Notes: generated from the sequence alone by a model not told the origin. A stretch of DNA of 61,379 bases from Deltaproteobacteria bacterium UBA1386 (GCA_002305765.1 DBQU01000055.1:1-61379), one strand, 5' to 3'. Positions 25,500 to 34,793 are shown, counted from the stretch's first letter. Made by a program: numbers and translations.

Positions 25500-26862
25500 G
25501 ATAGAACGGGTCCACTTCGTGGGCATCGGCGGCATCGGTATGAGCGGCATCGCGGAGGTGCTCATCAACCTCGGCTTCAAGGTCACCGGCTCGGATGTTC
25601 GCCGGACGGACATAACGGAGCGCCTCGAATCCCTCGGGGCCGTCATCTTTCAGGGACACGACGAGGAGAACATCATCGACTCCGACGTCGTCGTGGTCTC
25701 CTCGGCGGTACGGTCCGACAACCCGGAGGTGAAGAAGGCCCGGGAACTCTTCATCCCCGTCATCCAGCGGGCGGAGATGCTCGCGGAACTCATGCGGATG
25801 AAGTATTCCGTTGCGGTTGCCGGGGCCCACGGGAAGACGACGACGACGTCGCTCGTCTCCTCCATCCTCGGCCATGCCGGGCTCGATCCGACATGCGTTA
25901 TCGGGGGAAGGCTCAACAGCCTGGGGAGCAACGCCAAGCTGGGGGACAGCAAGTACCTCGTCGCCGAAGCCGACGAGAGCGACGGCACGTTCCTGCTCCT
26001 CTATCCCACCATCGCCGTCGCGACGAACATCGACCTCGAGCACCTGGACTTCTACAAGGACATGGACGAGATCAAGGCGGCCTTCCTCGCTTTCCTCAAC
26101 AAGGTCCCCTTTTACGGCGTCAACATCATCTGCATAGACAACGCGAACATCCAGAGCCTCATACCCCTTATCAAGCGCCGTTACATGACCTACGGCCTCT
26201 CGAAACAGGCGGACCTGAGGGCGGACAACATCTCCTACGAAGGGTTCGTGACACGCTTCAGGGTCATCTACAAGGGATACGACCTGGGCGAGATCCACCT
26301 CACGCTCCCGGGAATACACAACGTAGTGAACGCGCTGGCCGCCTGCGGCGTGGCGATCGAGCTCGACATACCTTTCCGCACGATACAGGAGGCCCTCAAG
26401 GATTTCTCCGGCATCCACCGCAGGCTGGAGATAAAATGGGACGGGGACATAAAGCTCATAGACGATTACGGTCACCATCCAACGGAGATCAAAGCGACGC
26501 TGTCGGCGATGCGGAAGATGTGGAAGGACAGGATCATCGCGGCCTTTCAGCCGCACCGCTACACGAGGACCCAGGCCCTGATGGAGCAGTTCGCGACGTC
26601 CTTCAACGAGGCGGACATCCTGATCGTGACGGAGATATACGCGGCCTCGGAAGACCCCATAGAAGGGATAACCGGGGCGAGCCTCGCGGAGAAGATACGG
26701 GCGAGCGGGCACAAGCACGTCATCTTCGCCCCTACCAGGGACGATGTGATAGAGAAGATACTGGAGAATGCAAGACCGGGGGACGTCGTCGTCACGCTGG
26801 GCGCCGGCGACCTGTACAAAATCGATGAGAGACTGAAGAGCGTATGGAGTGGAAAGGAATAA
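25486..26862 (+). CDS. murC: UDP-N-acetylmuramate--L-alanine ligase
   Basis: MurC adds the first residue, L-alanine, to UDP-MurNAc. The 458-residue protein has the FVGIGGIGMSG nucleotide fold, ATP loop AGAHGKTTTT, EADESDGTF and DDYGHHPTEI. ATG 25486 is preferred because GGAGGT lies 7 nt upstream and MurC proteins begin here; an earlier in-frame ATG lies deep inside murG. A second MurC-like domain occurs in the fusion at 57482. Confidence 0.96.
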   Translation: MVFHKIERVHFVGIGGIGMSGIAEVLINLGFKVTGSDVRRTDITERLESLGAVIFQGHDEENIIDSDVVVVSSAVRSDNPEVKKARELFIPVIQRAEMLAELMRMKYSVAVAGAHGKTTTTSLVSSILGHAGLDPTCVIGGRLNSLGSNAKLGDSKYLVAEADESDGTFLLLYPTIAVATNIDLEHLDFYKDMDEIKAAFLAFLNKVPFYGVNIICIDNANIQSLIPLIKRRYMTYGLSKQADLRADNISYEGFVTRFRVIYKGYDLGEIHLTLPGIHNVVNALAACGVAIELDIPFRTIQEALKDFSGIHRRLEIKWDGDIKLIDDYGHHPTEIKATLSAMRKMWKDRIIAAFQPHRYTRTQALMEQFATSFNEADILIVTEIYAASEDPIEGITGASLAEKIRASGHKHVIFAPTRDDVIEKILENARPGDVVVTLGAGDLYKIDERLKSVWSGKE

Positions 26863-27740
26863 AGGGGGCGGTTTTGGCGGATGTACCCATGAGGCGGTAC
26901 ACCTCGATGCGGGTCGGCGGGCCGGCGAAATGGCTGCTCTATCCCGCTGACAGGGCCGATATCTCGGCGATGGTGCTGCGCCTCAAAGACTCGGGCATCC
27001 CTTACCGCTTCCTGGGCAACGGAACGAACATCATCGTCAGCGACGAAGGGATACGGGCGGCGCTGATACGGATAACGAAGATGACACGGCTGACCTTCGA
27101 GAAGACCCGCGACGGCGCCATCGCCGAGGTGGGCGGAGGGTACCCCCTTGCGAGGTTCATCAGGGAATGTGCGAAGCGGGGCCTCGGAGGCCTGGAGCGG
27201 CTGTACTGGATACCGGGAAGCGTGGGCGGGGCCATAAAGATGAACGCCGGGAGCTTCGACCAGTCGATATCCGACACCGTCATCGGCATGGACGTCCTTA
27301 CGGCGCGCGGCGAGATCATCGAAAAGGCGGTCAAGTTCGAGGATTTCGGGTACCGAACCTCACCGGTCGGCCGGCAGGAGTGCGTCATCACCGGCAGATT
27401 CCGTCTTAAGGCCGCCGGCGTGGAGGACCTCGAAGAGCAAATGGAACACGTATACCGGGAGAGAAAGGAACGCCACCCCATGGAGTATCCCTCCGCCGGG
27501 TCCGTCTTCAAGGCGGCCAAGGGCAGGTCCGCGTGGTGGTTCGTGGAAAAGGCGGGTCTCAGAGGATACCGCATAGGCGATGCCTGCGTCTCGGAGAAGC
27601 ACACGAACTTCATCGTGAACATGGGCCACGCCCGGGCAACCGACATCGCGGCCCTTATCAGGAAGGTAAAGGAGGAGGTCTTCTCGAAGCTCGGGGTCAC
27701 GCTCGAGGAAGAGGTGGAACTCTGGGGGTTCAATGGATAG
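26844..27740 (+). CDS. murB: UDP-N-acetylenolpyruvoylglucosamine reductase
   Basis: MurB is the FAD enzyme that reduces UDP-GlcNAc-enolpyruvate to UDP-MurNAc. The 298-residue protein has the FAD-binding FLGNGTNIIVSD and GSVGGAIKMNAG segments, the catalytic serine in PSAGSVFKA and the terminal LEEEVELWG with the catalytic glutamate. The start ATG 26844 lies 19 nt inside murC. It overlaps ddl by 8 nt. Confidence 0.96.
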   Translation: MEWKGIKGAVLADVPMRRYTSMRVGGPAKWLLYPADRADISAMVLRLKDSGIPYRFLGNGTNIIVSDEGIRAALIRITKMTRLTFEKTRDGAIAEVGGGYPLARFIRECAKRGLGGLERLYWIPGSVGGAIKMNAGSFDQSISDTVIGMDVLTARGEIIEKAVKFEDFGYRTSPVGRQECVITGRFRLKAAGVEDLEEQMEHVYRERKERHPMEYPSAGSVFKAAKGRSAWWFVEKAGLRGYRIGDACVSEKHTNFIVNMGHARATDIAALIRKVKEEVFSKLGVTLEEEVELWGFNG

Positions 27741-28641
27741 AACGGGTCTCAAGAAGCTGAAGATAGGCGTCCTCCTGGGAGGAAGGTCGTCGGAACGCGA
27801 AATATCCCTGAAGAGCGGCGCGGCCGTCCTTCAAAGCCTTGTCAGGTCGGGATACGACGCGGTGGCCATCGACGCCAGGGACCGCCTTGTCGAAAAACTG
27901 AAAAAGCAGAAGGTCGACGCGGCCTTCATCGTCCTCCACGGCAGATGGGGAGAGGACGGCACGGTCCAGGGCCTCCTCGAGATCATGGGAATACCCTACA
28001 CGGGGCCCGGCGTCCTCGGCTCGTCGGCTGCGATGGACAAGGCCGTCATGAAATTCATCCTCGAAGCGACGGGGATCCCGACACCGGCCTACGCAATAGC
28101 GGGAGCGGGCGAAAGGATCACCATGAAGCCCCCCTTCGTGGTGAAACCCGCCAATGAGGGATCGACGATCGGCATATCGATGGTCCACAGGAGGAAGGAC
28201 ACCGCCGCGGCCATGGAACTCGCCCTCAGATACGACAGGAAGATCGTTATCGAGGAGTTCGTGCCCGGGCAGGAGATCACCGTGGCCGTCGTCAACGGAA
28301 AGGTCCTCCCCGTTGTGGAGGTCAGGCCGCTGTCGGGCTTTTACGATTTCGAATCGAAGTACACGAAGGGGAAGACGGAATACATCGTCCCCGCGGAGAT
28401 ACCGCGGAAGGTGGCCAAGAAGGCTGAGGCCATCGCCATGGACGTCTACCGCAGGTTCGACCTCTCCGGATGCGTGCGGACGGACATGCTCGTAAGGGAC
28501 GGGATGCCCCTTGTCATCGACATCAACACGTCCCCGGGCATGACGGAGACATCCCTCGTCCCCAAGGCCTGGGCCTGTCAGGGAGGCTCGTTCGATGAGC
28601 TCATCGAGGAGATACTTGGAGGGGCGTCGCTGAAGACATGA
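27733..28641 (+). CDS. ddl: D-alanine--D-alanine ligase
   Basis: Ddl makes the D-Ala-D-Ala dipeptide used by MurF. The 302-residue ATP-grasp protein has GGRSSEREISLKSG at the N-terminus, the YTGPGVLGSSAAMDK stretch and the C-terminal DINTSPGMTETSLVPKA Mg and ligand loop. It overlaps murB by 8 nt and ftsQ by ATGA. Confidence 0.96.
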   Translation: MDRTGLKKLKIGVLLGGRSSEREISLKSGAAVLQSLVRSGYDAVAIDARDRLVEKLKKQKVDAAFIVLHGRWGEDGTVQGLLEIMGIPYTGPGVLGSSAAMDKAVMKFILEATGIPTPAYAIAGAGERITMKPPFVVKPANEGSTIGISMVHRRKDTAAAMELALRYDRKIVIEEFVPGQEITVAVVNGKVLPVVEVRPLSGFYDFESKYTKGKTEYIVPAEIPRKVAKKAEAIAMDVYRRFDLSGCVRTDMLVRDGMPLVIDINTSPGMTETSLVPKAWACQGGSFDELIEEILGGASLKT

Positions 28642-29339
28642 AGAAGCTTCTTTACATACTCTTCATCGGGCCGGTGTGCATCCTTTCGATGCTCTCCATC
28701 GCCTACCTGTTCTCCCGGGAGGAGCCCCTGTTCTTCCTGCAGAACATAAAGGTGAACGGCATCTCCCAGCTCGGCGACAAGGAGACGATGGCCAAGATCG
28801 CACCCCATCTCACGGAGAGCATCTTCAAGGTGGATGTGGCAAAGGTCCGGGACGCCCTCACATCCCATCCTTTCGTAAAGGAAGTGAGCGTGAAGAGGGT
28901 CTATCCCTTCTCCATCGTCATCGACGTGAAGGAGAAGATACCGTCGGCCCTCTGGGTGGCGGGCGACGGCACCGTCCATATCCTCGACGAAAAGGGCGAG
29001 CCCTACCGTGGCCTCGGGAAGGACGAGGTAAAGGGCCTCTATCTTATAAGCACCCGGGAGAGATCGGATGCGAAGAAGGTCTTCAGCGAGACGAACGTCT
29101 TCATCACCGAGGGTATCCTGAAGAAGGGGCAGCTCTCGGAGGTCTCCTACCGCGACGGCGACCTCACCGTCTTCGGTCTCGACGACGGCGTGGAGATCAT
29201 TCTCGGCAAGGAAGACCACAAGAAGAGACTGAAAAGGGCCCTCGCCGTCCTTAAGGACGCAGGCAAGCGGGGTCTTGTCATAAAATGCATCGACGCGCGC
29301 TTTGAAAAGGGCGCCATAATCCAGGAAAGGAAGGGGTGA
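28638..29339 (+). CDS. ftsQ: cell division protein FtsQ
   Basis: FtsQ links early and late divisome proteins. The 233-residue protein has a short cytoplasmic tail, one membrane helix (about 6-26), a POTRA domain (about 33-103: FLQNIKVNGISQLGDKE through VKRVYPFSIVIDVKEK) and a beta domain with LWVAGDGTVHILDEKG. Length and order fit FtsQ/DivIB of Gram-negatives. It overlaps ddl (ATGA) and ftsA (GTGA). Confidence 0.92.
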   Translation: MKKLLYILFIGPVCILSMLSIAYLFSREEPLFFLQNIKVNGISQLGDKETMAKIAPHLTESIFKVDVAKVRDALTSHPFVKEVSVKRVYPFSIVIDVKEKIPSALWVAGDGTVHILDEKGEPYRGLGKDEVKGLYLISTRERSDAKKVFSETNVFITEGILKKGQLSEVSYRDGDLTVFGLDDGVEIILGKEDHKKRLKRALAVLKDAGKRGLVIKCIDARFEKGAIIQERKG

Positions 29340-30589
29340 TCCGGGTGAAGGACGACGAACAGCTCCTCGTTGGGCTCGACATTGGAACGACAAAGATCTG
29401 CGTGGTCGTCGGAAAGGCGTCGGAGAATCAGGTCAACATCATCGGCATCGGTTCCCACCCGTCGACGGGCCTTCGCAAGGGAGTTGTGGTCAACATGGAC
29501 AGCACCGTCAACTCCATCAAGAAGGCAGTCGAGGAAGCGGAACTCATGGCCGGCATCAAGATCGACTCGTGCCTCGCCGGCATCGGGGGTGCGCACATAA
29601 AGAGCTTCAACTCCAACGGCGTCGTCGCCGTCAAGGACAGGGAGGTCCGTCCCGACGACATCGACAGGGCCATCGACGCCGCGAAGGCGGTGGCGATCCC
29701 CGCCGACAGGGAACTCATCCACGTCATCCCCCAGGAGTTCATCGTCGACGACCAGGACGGGATCAGGGACCCCGTGGGGATAACGGGGGTAAGGCTCGAG
29801 GTGAAGGTCCACATCGTCACGGGCAGCATCTCCTCGGCCCAGAACATCATCAAGTGCTGCAGACTGGCGGGGCTCAACGTCGACGACGTCATACTCTGCC
29901 AGCTTGCCTCCGCAGAGGCGGTCCTCACACCCGAGGAGAAGGAGATAGGCGTCGCCGTCGTGGACATCGGGGGCGGGACGAGCGACATCGCCGTGTACGC
30001 GAACGGCGCGATAAAGCACACGTCCGTCCTGCCTTTCGGCGGGAACAACATAACAAACGATATCGCCATAGGTCTGAGAACCCCCATCGACGACGCGGAG
30101 AAGATAAAGAAGAAATTCGGCTGCGCCATGGCGAGCCTCGTCGGCCAGAACGAGACCATCGAGGTGCCAAGCGTCGGCGGGCGCAAACCCCGGACGCTCC
30201 AGCGCAAGACGCTGGCCGACATCATAGAGCCCAGGGTCGAGGAGGTGGCCTCGCTGATCTACGAGGAGATCAAGAAATCGGGCCTCGAGAAGCTCCTTGC
30301 CTCCGGCGTCGTGCTGACGGGAGGGTGCTCGAACCTCGACGGTCTGCCCGAGATAGCGGAGAACATATTTAACCTCCCGGCGCGGAAGGGAGACCCCATA
30401 GGCGTCGGAGGCCTTATCGACGTCGTCAACAACCCCGCCTACGCGACGGCGGTGGGGCTTCTGCTTTTCGGCTTCAAGGAGGGACGGGGAAAGAAACGTG
30501 GGTTTGACGCGACACGGTCGATGAAGAGACTCTTCAGCAACCAGAAGCTGCTCACGAAGATGAAGGATTGGTTCAAAGAAATATTCTAG
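29336..30589 (+). CDS. ftsA: cell division protein FtsA
   Basis: FtsA is the actin-like tether of FtsZ to the membrane. The 417-residue protein has the phosphate loops GLDIGTTKI and VVDIGGGTSDIAVY, the FtsA-specific 1C domain after GKASENQVNI, and an amphipathic C-terminal helix (KMKDWFKEIF) for membrane binding. The start is GTG 29336 overlapping ftsQ; a second GTG three codons on is possible. ftsZ follows by 10 bp. Confidence 0.96.
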   Translation: MIRVKDDEQLLVGLDIGTTKICVVVGKASENQVNIIGIGSHPSTGLRKGVVVNMDSTVNSIKKAVEEAELMAGIKIDSCLAGIGGAHIKSFNSNGVVAVKDREVRPDDIDRAIDAAKAVAIPADRELIHVIPQEFIVDDQDGIRDPVGITGVRLEVKVHIVTGSISSAQNIIKCCRLAGLNVDDVILCQLASAEAVLTPEEKEIGVAVVDIGGGTSDIAVYANGAIKHTSVLPFGGNNITNDIAIGLRTPIDDAEKIKKKFGCAMASLVGQNETIEVPSVGGRKPRTLQRKTLADIIEPRVEEVASLIYEEIKKSGLEKLLASGVVLTGGCSNLDGLPEIAENIFNLPARKGDPIGVGGLIDVVNNPAYATAVGLLLFGFKEGRGKKRGFDATRSMKRLFSNQKLLTKMKDWFKEIF

Positions 30590-30599
30590 GAGGTGCGAG

Positions 30600-31766
30600 G
30601 TGAGTGGAATGTTCTACATGGACGAGAGCAACGGATTTTCAGCAAAACTCATCGTGGTCGGCGTTGGAGGAGGTGGCTGCAACGCGCTCAACAACATGGT
30701 GGAAGCAGGCGTTCAGGGCGTTGAGTTCATCGCCGTCAACACCGACATCAAGTCGTTGAGCACGTGCAAGGCTCCCGTCAAGATCCAGATCGGCACGAAG
30801 CTGACGGAGGGTCTGGGAGCCGGGGCCAATCCCGAGGTGGGCAAGAAGGCCGCCCTCGAGGACGTGGACAAGCTCAAGGACCACCTGAAAGGCGCCCACA
30901 TGGTCTTCATCACCTGCGGCCTTGGCGGCGGGACGGGAACGGGTGCATCCCCCGTCATCGCCGAGATAGCCAGGGAGCTGGGGGCCCTCACCGTGGCCAT
31001 CGCCACGAAACCCTTCGCTTTCGAGGGGAAGGACAGGATGAACCAATCCGAGGGCGGCGTGGCCCAGCTCAAGTCACGCGTCGACTCGCTGATCACCATC
31101 CCGAACCAGAGGCTCCTTTCCATCGGCGGCAAGCACATGACGATAAGGGAGGCATTCCTCAAGGCCGACGAGGTCCTGCTCAACGCGGTGAGAAGCATCT
31201 CCGACCTCATCGTCGGCTCCGGCCATGTCGTCGTCGACTTTGCCGACGTGAAGACGATCATGAGCGAACGGGGCATGGCGATCATGGGCATCGGCGAGTC
31301 GGCCGGCGAGAACAGGGCCCGCGATGCCGCCCAGAAGGCCATATCGAGCCCGCTCCTCGAAGACATCTCCATCCACGGAGCGCGCGGCGTACTCATCAAC
31401 GTCACGGGCAACACGGACATGACGCTGATGGAGGTCTCCGAGGCCTCAACCCTCATACAGGAACAGGCCCACGAGGATGCGAAGATCATCTGGGGCCTCG
31501 TCTACGACGAGACGATGCAGGATTCCCTGAGGATCACCGTCATCGCCACGGGCTTCGAGGAACGCGCCGTCATCGACGAGGACAGGACGGAACCGTTCTT
31601 GAGAGGCAAGCTCTTCGACGATGAGAACGTTCCCTCCTTCATGAAGAAGAAGGTGGCCATCGACTACAAGGTCGATTACAAGGAGATACGGCAAAAGAGC
31701 GACACCATCGACATCGATGATGACCGCTACGACATTCCGACATTCCTCAGGAAGCAGGCAGACTAA
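30600..31766 (+). CDS. ftsZ: cell division protein FtsZ
   Basis: FtsZ is the tubulin-like GTPase forming the division ring. The 388-residue protein has GVGGGGCNALNNM (about 21-33), the tubulin signature GGGTGTG (109-115), the T7 loop segment VDFADVKTIM and a short linker ending in the conserved tail DIPTFLRKQAD that binds FtsA. The start is GTG 30600 with ribosome binding site TAGGAGGTG. It is last gene of the dcw operon; an 11-bp hairpin follows. Confidence 0.97.
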   Translation: MSGMFYMDESNGFSAKLIVVGVGGGGCNALNNMVEAGVQGVEFIAVNTDIKSLSTCKAPVKIQIGTKLTEGLGAGANPEVGKKAALEDVDKLKDHLKGAHMVFITCGLGGGTGTGASPVIAEIARELGALTVAIATKPFAFEGKDRMNQSEGGVAQLKSRVDSLITIPNQRLLSIGGKHMTIREAFLKADEVLLNAVRSISDLIVGSGHVVVDFADVKTIMSERGMAIMGIGESAGENRARDAAQKAISSPLLEDISIHGARGVLINVTGNTDMTLMEVSEASTLIQEQAHEDAKIIWGLVYDETMQDSLRITVIATGFEERAVIDEDRTEPFLRGKLFDDENVPSFMKKKVAIDYKVDYKEIRQKSDTIDIDDDRYDIPTFLRKQAD

Positions 31767-31777
31767 CCTCCTGAAGC

Positions 31778-31812
31778 GAGGGGTGGCGAAAGCTCTCGTC
31801 CCGCCACCCCTC
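31778..31812 (+). terminator. strong hairpin after ftsZ, without U-tract
   Basis: GAGGGGTGGCG (31778-31788) pairs perfectly with CGCCACCCCTC (31802-31812) around a 13-nt loop, 12 bp after the ftsZ stop. No T-run follows, so it may stabilise the 3' end or act as a weak or factor-assisted terminator. Confidence 0.6.
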
Positions 31813-31828
31813 AACCTCACAGCCAAAA

Positions 31829-32006
31829 GACGGCTTGAATGGCTTGAGCCGCTTGAATGGCTTGAGCGACAAAATATCATAAGATCCATAGAAGAAAGTT
31901 AGGGCAGCTAAGACAGCGCCGGACCGCACCATCGTCTCCCGTCTTTAACTCTCAACGACTCAAGCCCCGTCCCGTCACCTATGACCTATCACCCATCACC
32001 TGATCT
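31829..32006. repeat. GGCTTGA nonad tract plus CACCTAT heptad tract
   Basis: 31829-31868 repeats GGCTTGAAT, GGCTTGAGC, CGCTTGAAT, GGCTTGAGC with 9-bp spacing, as at 15178. A weak reverse arm (CTCAACGACTCAAGCC) lies near 31951-31968. Directly after, 31978-32006 has 7-bp words CACCTAT, GACCTAT, CACCCAT, CACCTGA. Two different words thus lie side by side in one 260-bp gap, up to 20 bases before the next start codon. Confidence 0.7.
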
Positions 32007-32026
32007 GTGTTATTGTTATTACTGCA

Positions 32027-33652
32027 ATGGCTCAAAGACGGACGCGACGGAATGACGACAAGGCGGACCTTCTTCTCGGGGAAAAGGGTACCATCCGGAA
32101 AAAGTGGGGGGGCAGGATACCTGTTCTCATCGTTTTCCCCAACTCCTATCACGTGGGGATGTCGAACCTCGCGACCCATATCCTTTACAAGACGCTGAAC
32201 GACCGCGACGATGTGGTGTGTGAACGGCTCTTCTACGAGGAAGGCAGACCGCTGGTCTCGCTGGAGAGCTCCCGGCCCCTCTCCTCCTTCGAGATCGTCT
32301 TCTTCACCCTTTCCTTTGAACTCGACTACCCCAATATCGTGAAGGTACTTGAAGGGTCATCAGTCGAGGTCCTCGCCCGGGAGCGGACGGAGGACTCCCC
32401 GCTGATCGTCGCCGGCGGGATCTGCGTCATCGCGAACCCCGAGCCCGTGTCGCCCTTTTTCGATCTCATGGTGATGGGCGACATCGAGGCCACTATATCC
32501 TCCCTCATGGAACGCTTCATCGCGGGCCGGGGTCCGGGGAGGGGTCGTATCGTCGACGAGCTCACGGCGCTGCCCTTCGTTTACAACCCCGCGGAGTTGT
32601 CGGTACGGTACGGTGAAGATGGCCGGGTGGAAGGTTTCGAGCCCCCCGACTTCGCCGTCACCGTGGAGCGCCACACGGGAAAAACGCTGGGTATGTCCGT
32701 CATGACCACTCCGAACACGGAGTTCGCGGACATGGTCCTCATCGAGGGGACCCGCGGCTGTCCCTCGCGGTGCACCTTCTGCCTCCTCGGCAATCTTTAC
32801 GGCTTCAGATCGGAGGACATCGACGTGACGGTGGGAGAGGCGAAAGACGTGGGCATCATAGGCGGCGGCGTGTCCTTCCATCCCCGCATCGCCGAGATCG
32901 TCGGGAACCTGAGTTCCCGGGGGATAGCGGTCCATCTCCCGTCGCTTCGCCTCGACGAGGTCCCCTTACGCCTCATCGAACTCATGAAGGACACGGTGAA
33001 GACCCTCACCTTCGGCGTCGAGGCAGCAACGGAAAGCCTGCGACACCTCCTCGGCAAGCCTATGACGGACGAGGAGATCCTCTCCCGCATCGACGCCATC
33101 ATGGCCCTCAAATCCTTCAATCTCAAGCTCTATTTCATGATCGGCCTTCCCGGGGAGACACTCGACGACATCGACGCGATACCGGAGCTCGTGAAGCGCA
33201 TCCGCCATACCATGATAAAACGGGGCGCCCCGCGAGGGGCCCTCGGCGGCATCACCGTTCACGCAAGCCCTTTCGTCCCGAAACCCGCCACGGCCTTTCA
33301 ATGGCTTCCCATGGCCGACATGGAAGAGATGAAGCGAAAGATATCCCGCCTGAGACATGCCTTCGGCAAGATAGACAACACCCATTTCACCCATGATTCG
33401 GTGAAGTTCAGCTTCCTCCAGGCGGTGCTTGCCCGCGGCGACCGTCGCGTCTCGGACACGGTACTGAGCCTCGCCCACGGGACAAGCCTCACACGGATCG
33501 TCCGGGAAAGCCCGGTCAACCTCAACTTCTACGCCCTGCGCGACCGCCCCCGCGACGAGGTCTTCCCCTGGGACTTCATAGAGGGCACCATCCCGAAGGG
33601 AAAGCTATGGGAGAGGGGACAGAAGGGTTTTAATCGCTTTACGGGCTGTTGA
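32027..33652 (+). CDS. B12-binding-like radical SAM protein
   Basis: A 541-residue protein with an N-terminal cobalamin-binding-like region (PNSYHVGMSNLATH, then VAGG, about 30-165) and a radical SAM core with C245-x3-C249-x2-C252 (RGCPSRCTFC) for the 4Fe-4S cluster, followed by GGGVSFHPR and a TFGVEAATE strand. The early conserved DxHxxG of true B12 binders is not obvious. Substrate unknown; such proteins often modify RNA, lipids or cofactors. No ribosome binding site is visible before ATG 32027. It has no operon partners. Confidence 0.8.
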   Translation: MAQRRTRRNDDKADLLLGEKGTIRKKWGGRIPVLIVFPNSYHVGMSNLATHILYKTLNDRDDVVCERLFYEEGRPLVSLESSRPLSSFEIVFFTLSFELDYPNIVKVLEGSSVEVLARERTEDSPLIVAGGICVIANPEPVSPFFDLMVMGDIEATISSLMERFIAGRGPGRGRIVDELTALPFVYNPAELSVRYGEDGRVEGFEPPDFAVTVERHTGKTLGMSVMTTPNTEFADMVLIEGTRGCPSRCTFCLLGNLYGFRSEDIDVTVGEAKDVGIIGGGVSFHPRIAEIVGNLSSRGIAVHLPSLRLDEVPLRLIELMKDTVKTLTFGVEAATESLRHLLGKPMTDEEILSRIDAIMALKSFNLKLYFMIGLPGETLDDIDAIPELVKRIRHTMIKRGAPRGALGGITVHASPFVPKPATAFQWLPMADMEEMKRKISRLRHAFGKIDNTHFTHDSVKFSFLQAVLARGDRRVSDTVLSLAHGTSLTRIVRESPVNLNFYALRDRPRDEVFPWDFIEGTIPKGKLWERGQKGFNRFTGC

Positions 33653-33726
33653 CAAAGTGATTTCTCAAGGCGGTTCGTGCTCTTTCATTCCGGCATTCGC
33701 CCAAATGAATACAGACTTTGTCAACA
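33647..33726. repeat. 12-bp inverted repeat flanking the radical SAM stop codon
   Basis: TGTTGACAAAGT (33647-33658, including the TGA stop) is repeated as its reverse complement at 33715-33726, 56 bp apart. It could be a transcript-end stem or remnant element ends; nothing coding lies between. Confidence 0.55.
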
Positions 33727-33816
33727 ACCTGTTGAAGGTAAAAAAGGGCTCTCTTCTTTCACCACGGTTCCAACGGTATATCGGGCAGGGTCGTCACAAC
33801 GCCCCAGGTGTTCATT

Positions 33817-33845
33817 GACTTTTGCCCTCGCTTACTATAGGATTT
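33817..33845 (+). promoter_or_regulatory. possible ssb promoter
   Basis: TTGACT (33817-33822), 17 bp, TAGGAT (33840-33845), about 37 bp before the ssb ATG. The -10 is imperfect. Confidence 0.4.
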
Positions 33846-33882
33846 GGATATTTTCCGTCCAATTCAAAGGGGGTATGACGTT

Positions 33883-34317
33883 ATGTCCAATCTCAATAAA
33901 GTGTTGCTCATGGGAAGGCTCGGAAAGGACCCGGAGCTCCGGTACACGACTGACGGCACACCCGTGGCCACCTTCAGTCTGGCCACGTCCGAGTCATACA
34001 AGGACAAGTCCGGCGTCAAGCAGGAAAGGACGGAATGGCACAACATCGTCGTGTGGCGAAAGCTCGCTGAGATCGCCGGGGAATACCTGAAAAAGGGAAG
34101 GCTTGTCTACATCGAGGGAAGGATACAGTCCCGCGAATATGAAGGACGTGACGGCGTCAAGCGCAGGGTGTACGAGATAGTGGCCTCGGACATGAAGATG
34201 ATGCCGAGCGGCCAGGCGCAGGGACAACCCCAGGAGGAACGCCGCCCCTTCGGCTCGCCGAGGGGCCCCGTCGACGACGACTTCGTCCCCGAGATGGAAG
34301 ACGACGTACCCATGTGA
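33883..34317 (+). CDS. ssb: single-stranded DNA-binding protein
   Basis: SSB coats single-stranded DNA and recruits repair and replication proteins through its acidic tail. The 144-residue protein has the OB fold (about 1-105: NKVLLMGRLGKDPELR, WHNIVVWRKLAE, YEIVASDMKMM), a short flexible linker and the tip EMEDDVPM. The usual tip ends DDDIPF; here the final aromatic is methionine, which could weaken partner binding. ATG 33883 is chosen because AAAGGGGGT precedes it and the fold starts there. It is monocistronic and ends 2 bp before a GGCTTGA tract. Confidence 0.94.
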   Translation: MSNLNKVLLMGRLGKDPELRYTTDGTPVATFSLATSESYKDKSGVKQERTEWHNIVVWRKLAEIAGEYLKKGRLVYIEGRIQSREYEGRDGVKRRVYEIVASDMKMMPSGQAQGQPQEERRPFGSPRGPVDDDFVPEMEDDVPM

Positions 34318-34319
34318 AG

Positions 34320-34357
34320 ACGGCTTGAAGGGCTTGAGCCGCTTGAATCGCTTGAGG
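34320..34357. repeat. GGCTTGA nonad tract, single arm
   Basis: GGCTTGAAG, GGCTTGAGC, CGCTTGAAT, CGCTTGAGG in 9-bp register, immediately after ssb. No reverse arm is present before vapC. Confidence 0.7.
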
Positions 34358-34415
34358 GTCAAGGCAACGGCACAAGAGCCTGGAGCCGGGACAGCCTTAT
34401 GTCGGCAAACGTGGA

Positions 34416-34793
34416 TTAGTCGTAGAAATTGTCAGCATCCAGCATCGGGTAATGTTTCTTGTTGGACGTCCAGAGCTTCAGATTCTTCGTACTTGCCGTC
34501 GCGGCGATCAGGGCATCTGCCATTGTCACACTGTGGGACTTACCATATTTGTTAATGTAGCCTCCGGCGATTTTCCCCATTTCGTCATCCAGATCAACTG
34601 ACCTCAGCGAAGCAAGGAAATCTTCAACCTTTTGGACTTCCTTCGGCCGAAGGCCAGCGTATATTTCGGCGATCTGAACGGGAGTTATGAAGATATTGCC
34701 CCGTGCGTCACCGACCATTTTTTCGAACTCCTTTATCCAGCTTTCCTGCCCTCTGAGCACCCATATGAGCACGTCCGTGTCCACAAGGATCAT
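34416..34793 (-). CDS. vapC: VapC-type PIN-domain toxin (ribonuclease)
   Basis: VapC toxins are Mg-dependent RNases held inactive by VapB. The 125-residue protein fits one PIN domain: MILVDTDVLIWVL with D5, an acidic residue in QIAEIYAGLR, and the C-terminal MADALIAATA with the third Asp. Its ATG overlaps the upstream antitoxin stop by 4 nt, the usual arrangement. Base composition is lower in GC than the flanking genes, which suggests acquisition by transfer. Confidence 0.88.
   Translation of the reverse strand: MILVDTDVLIWVLRGQESWIKEFEKMVGDARGNIFITPVQIAEIYAGLRPKEVQKVEDFLASLRSVDLDDEMGKIAGGYINKYGKSHSVTMADALIAATASTKNLKLWTSNKKHYPMLDADNFYD

Noticed and set aside
33647..33726. 12-bp inverted repeat as insertion sequence ends
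   Set aside because: The ends enclose only 56 bp with no coding capacity and no flanking duplication was seen.
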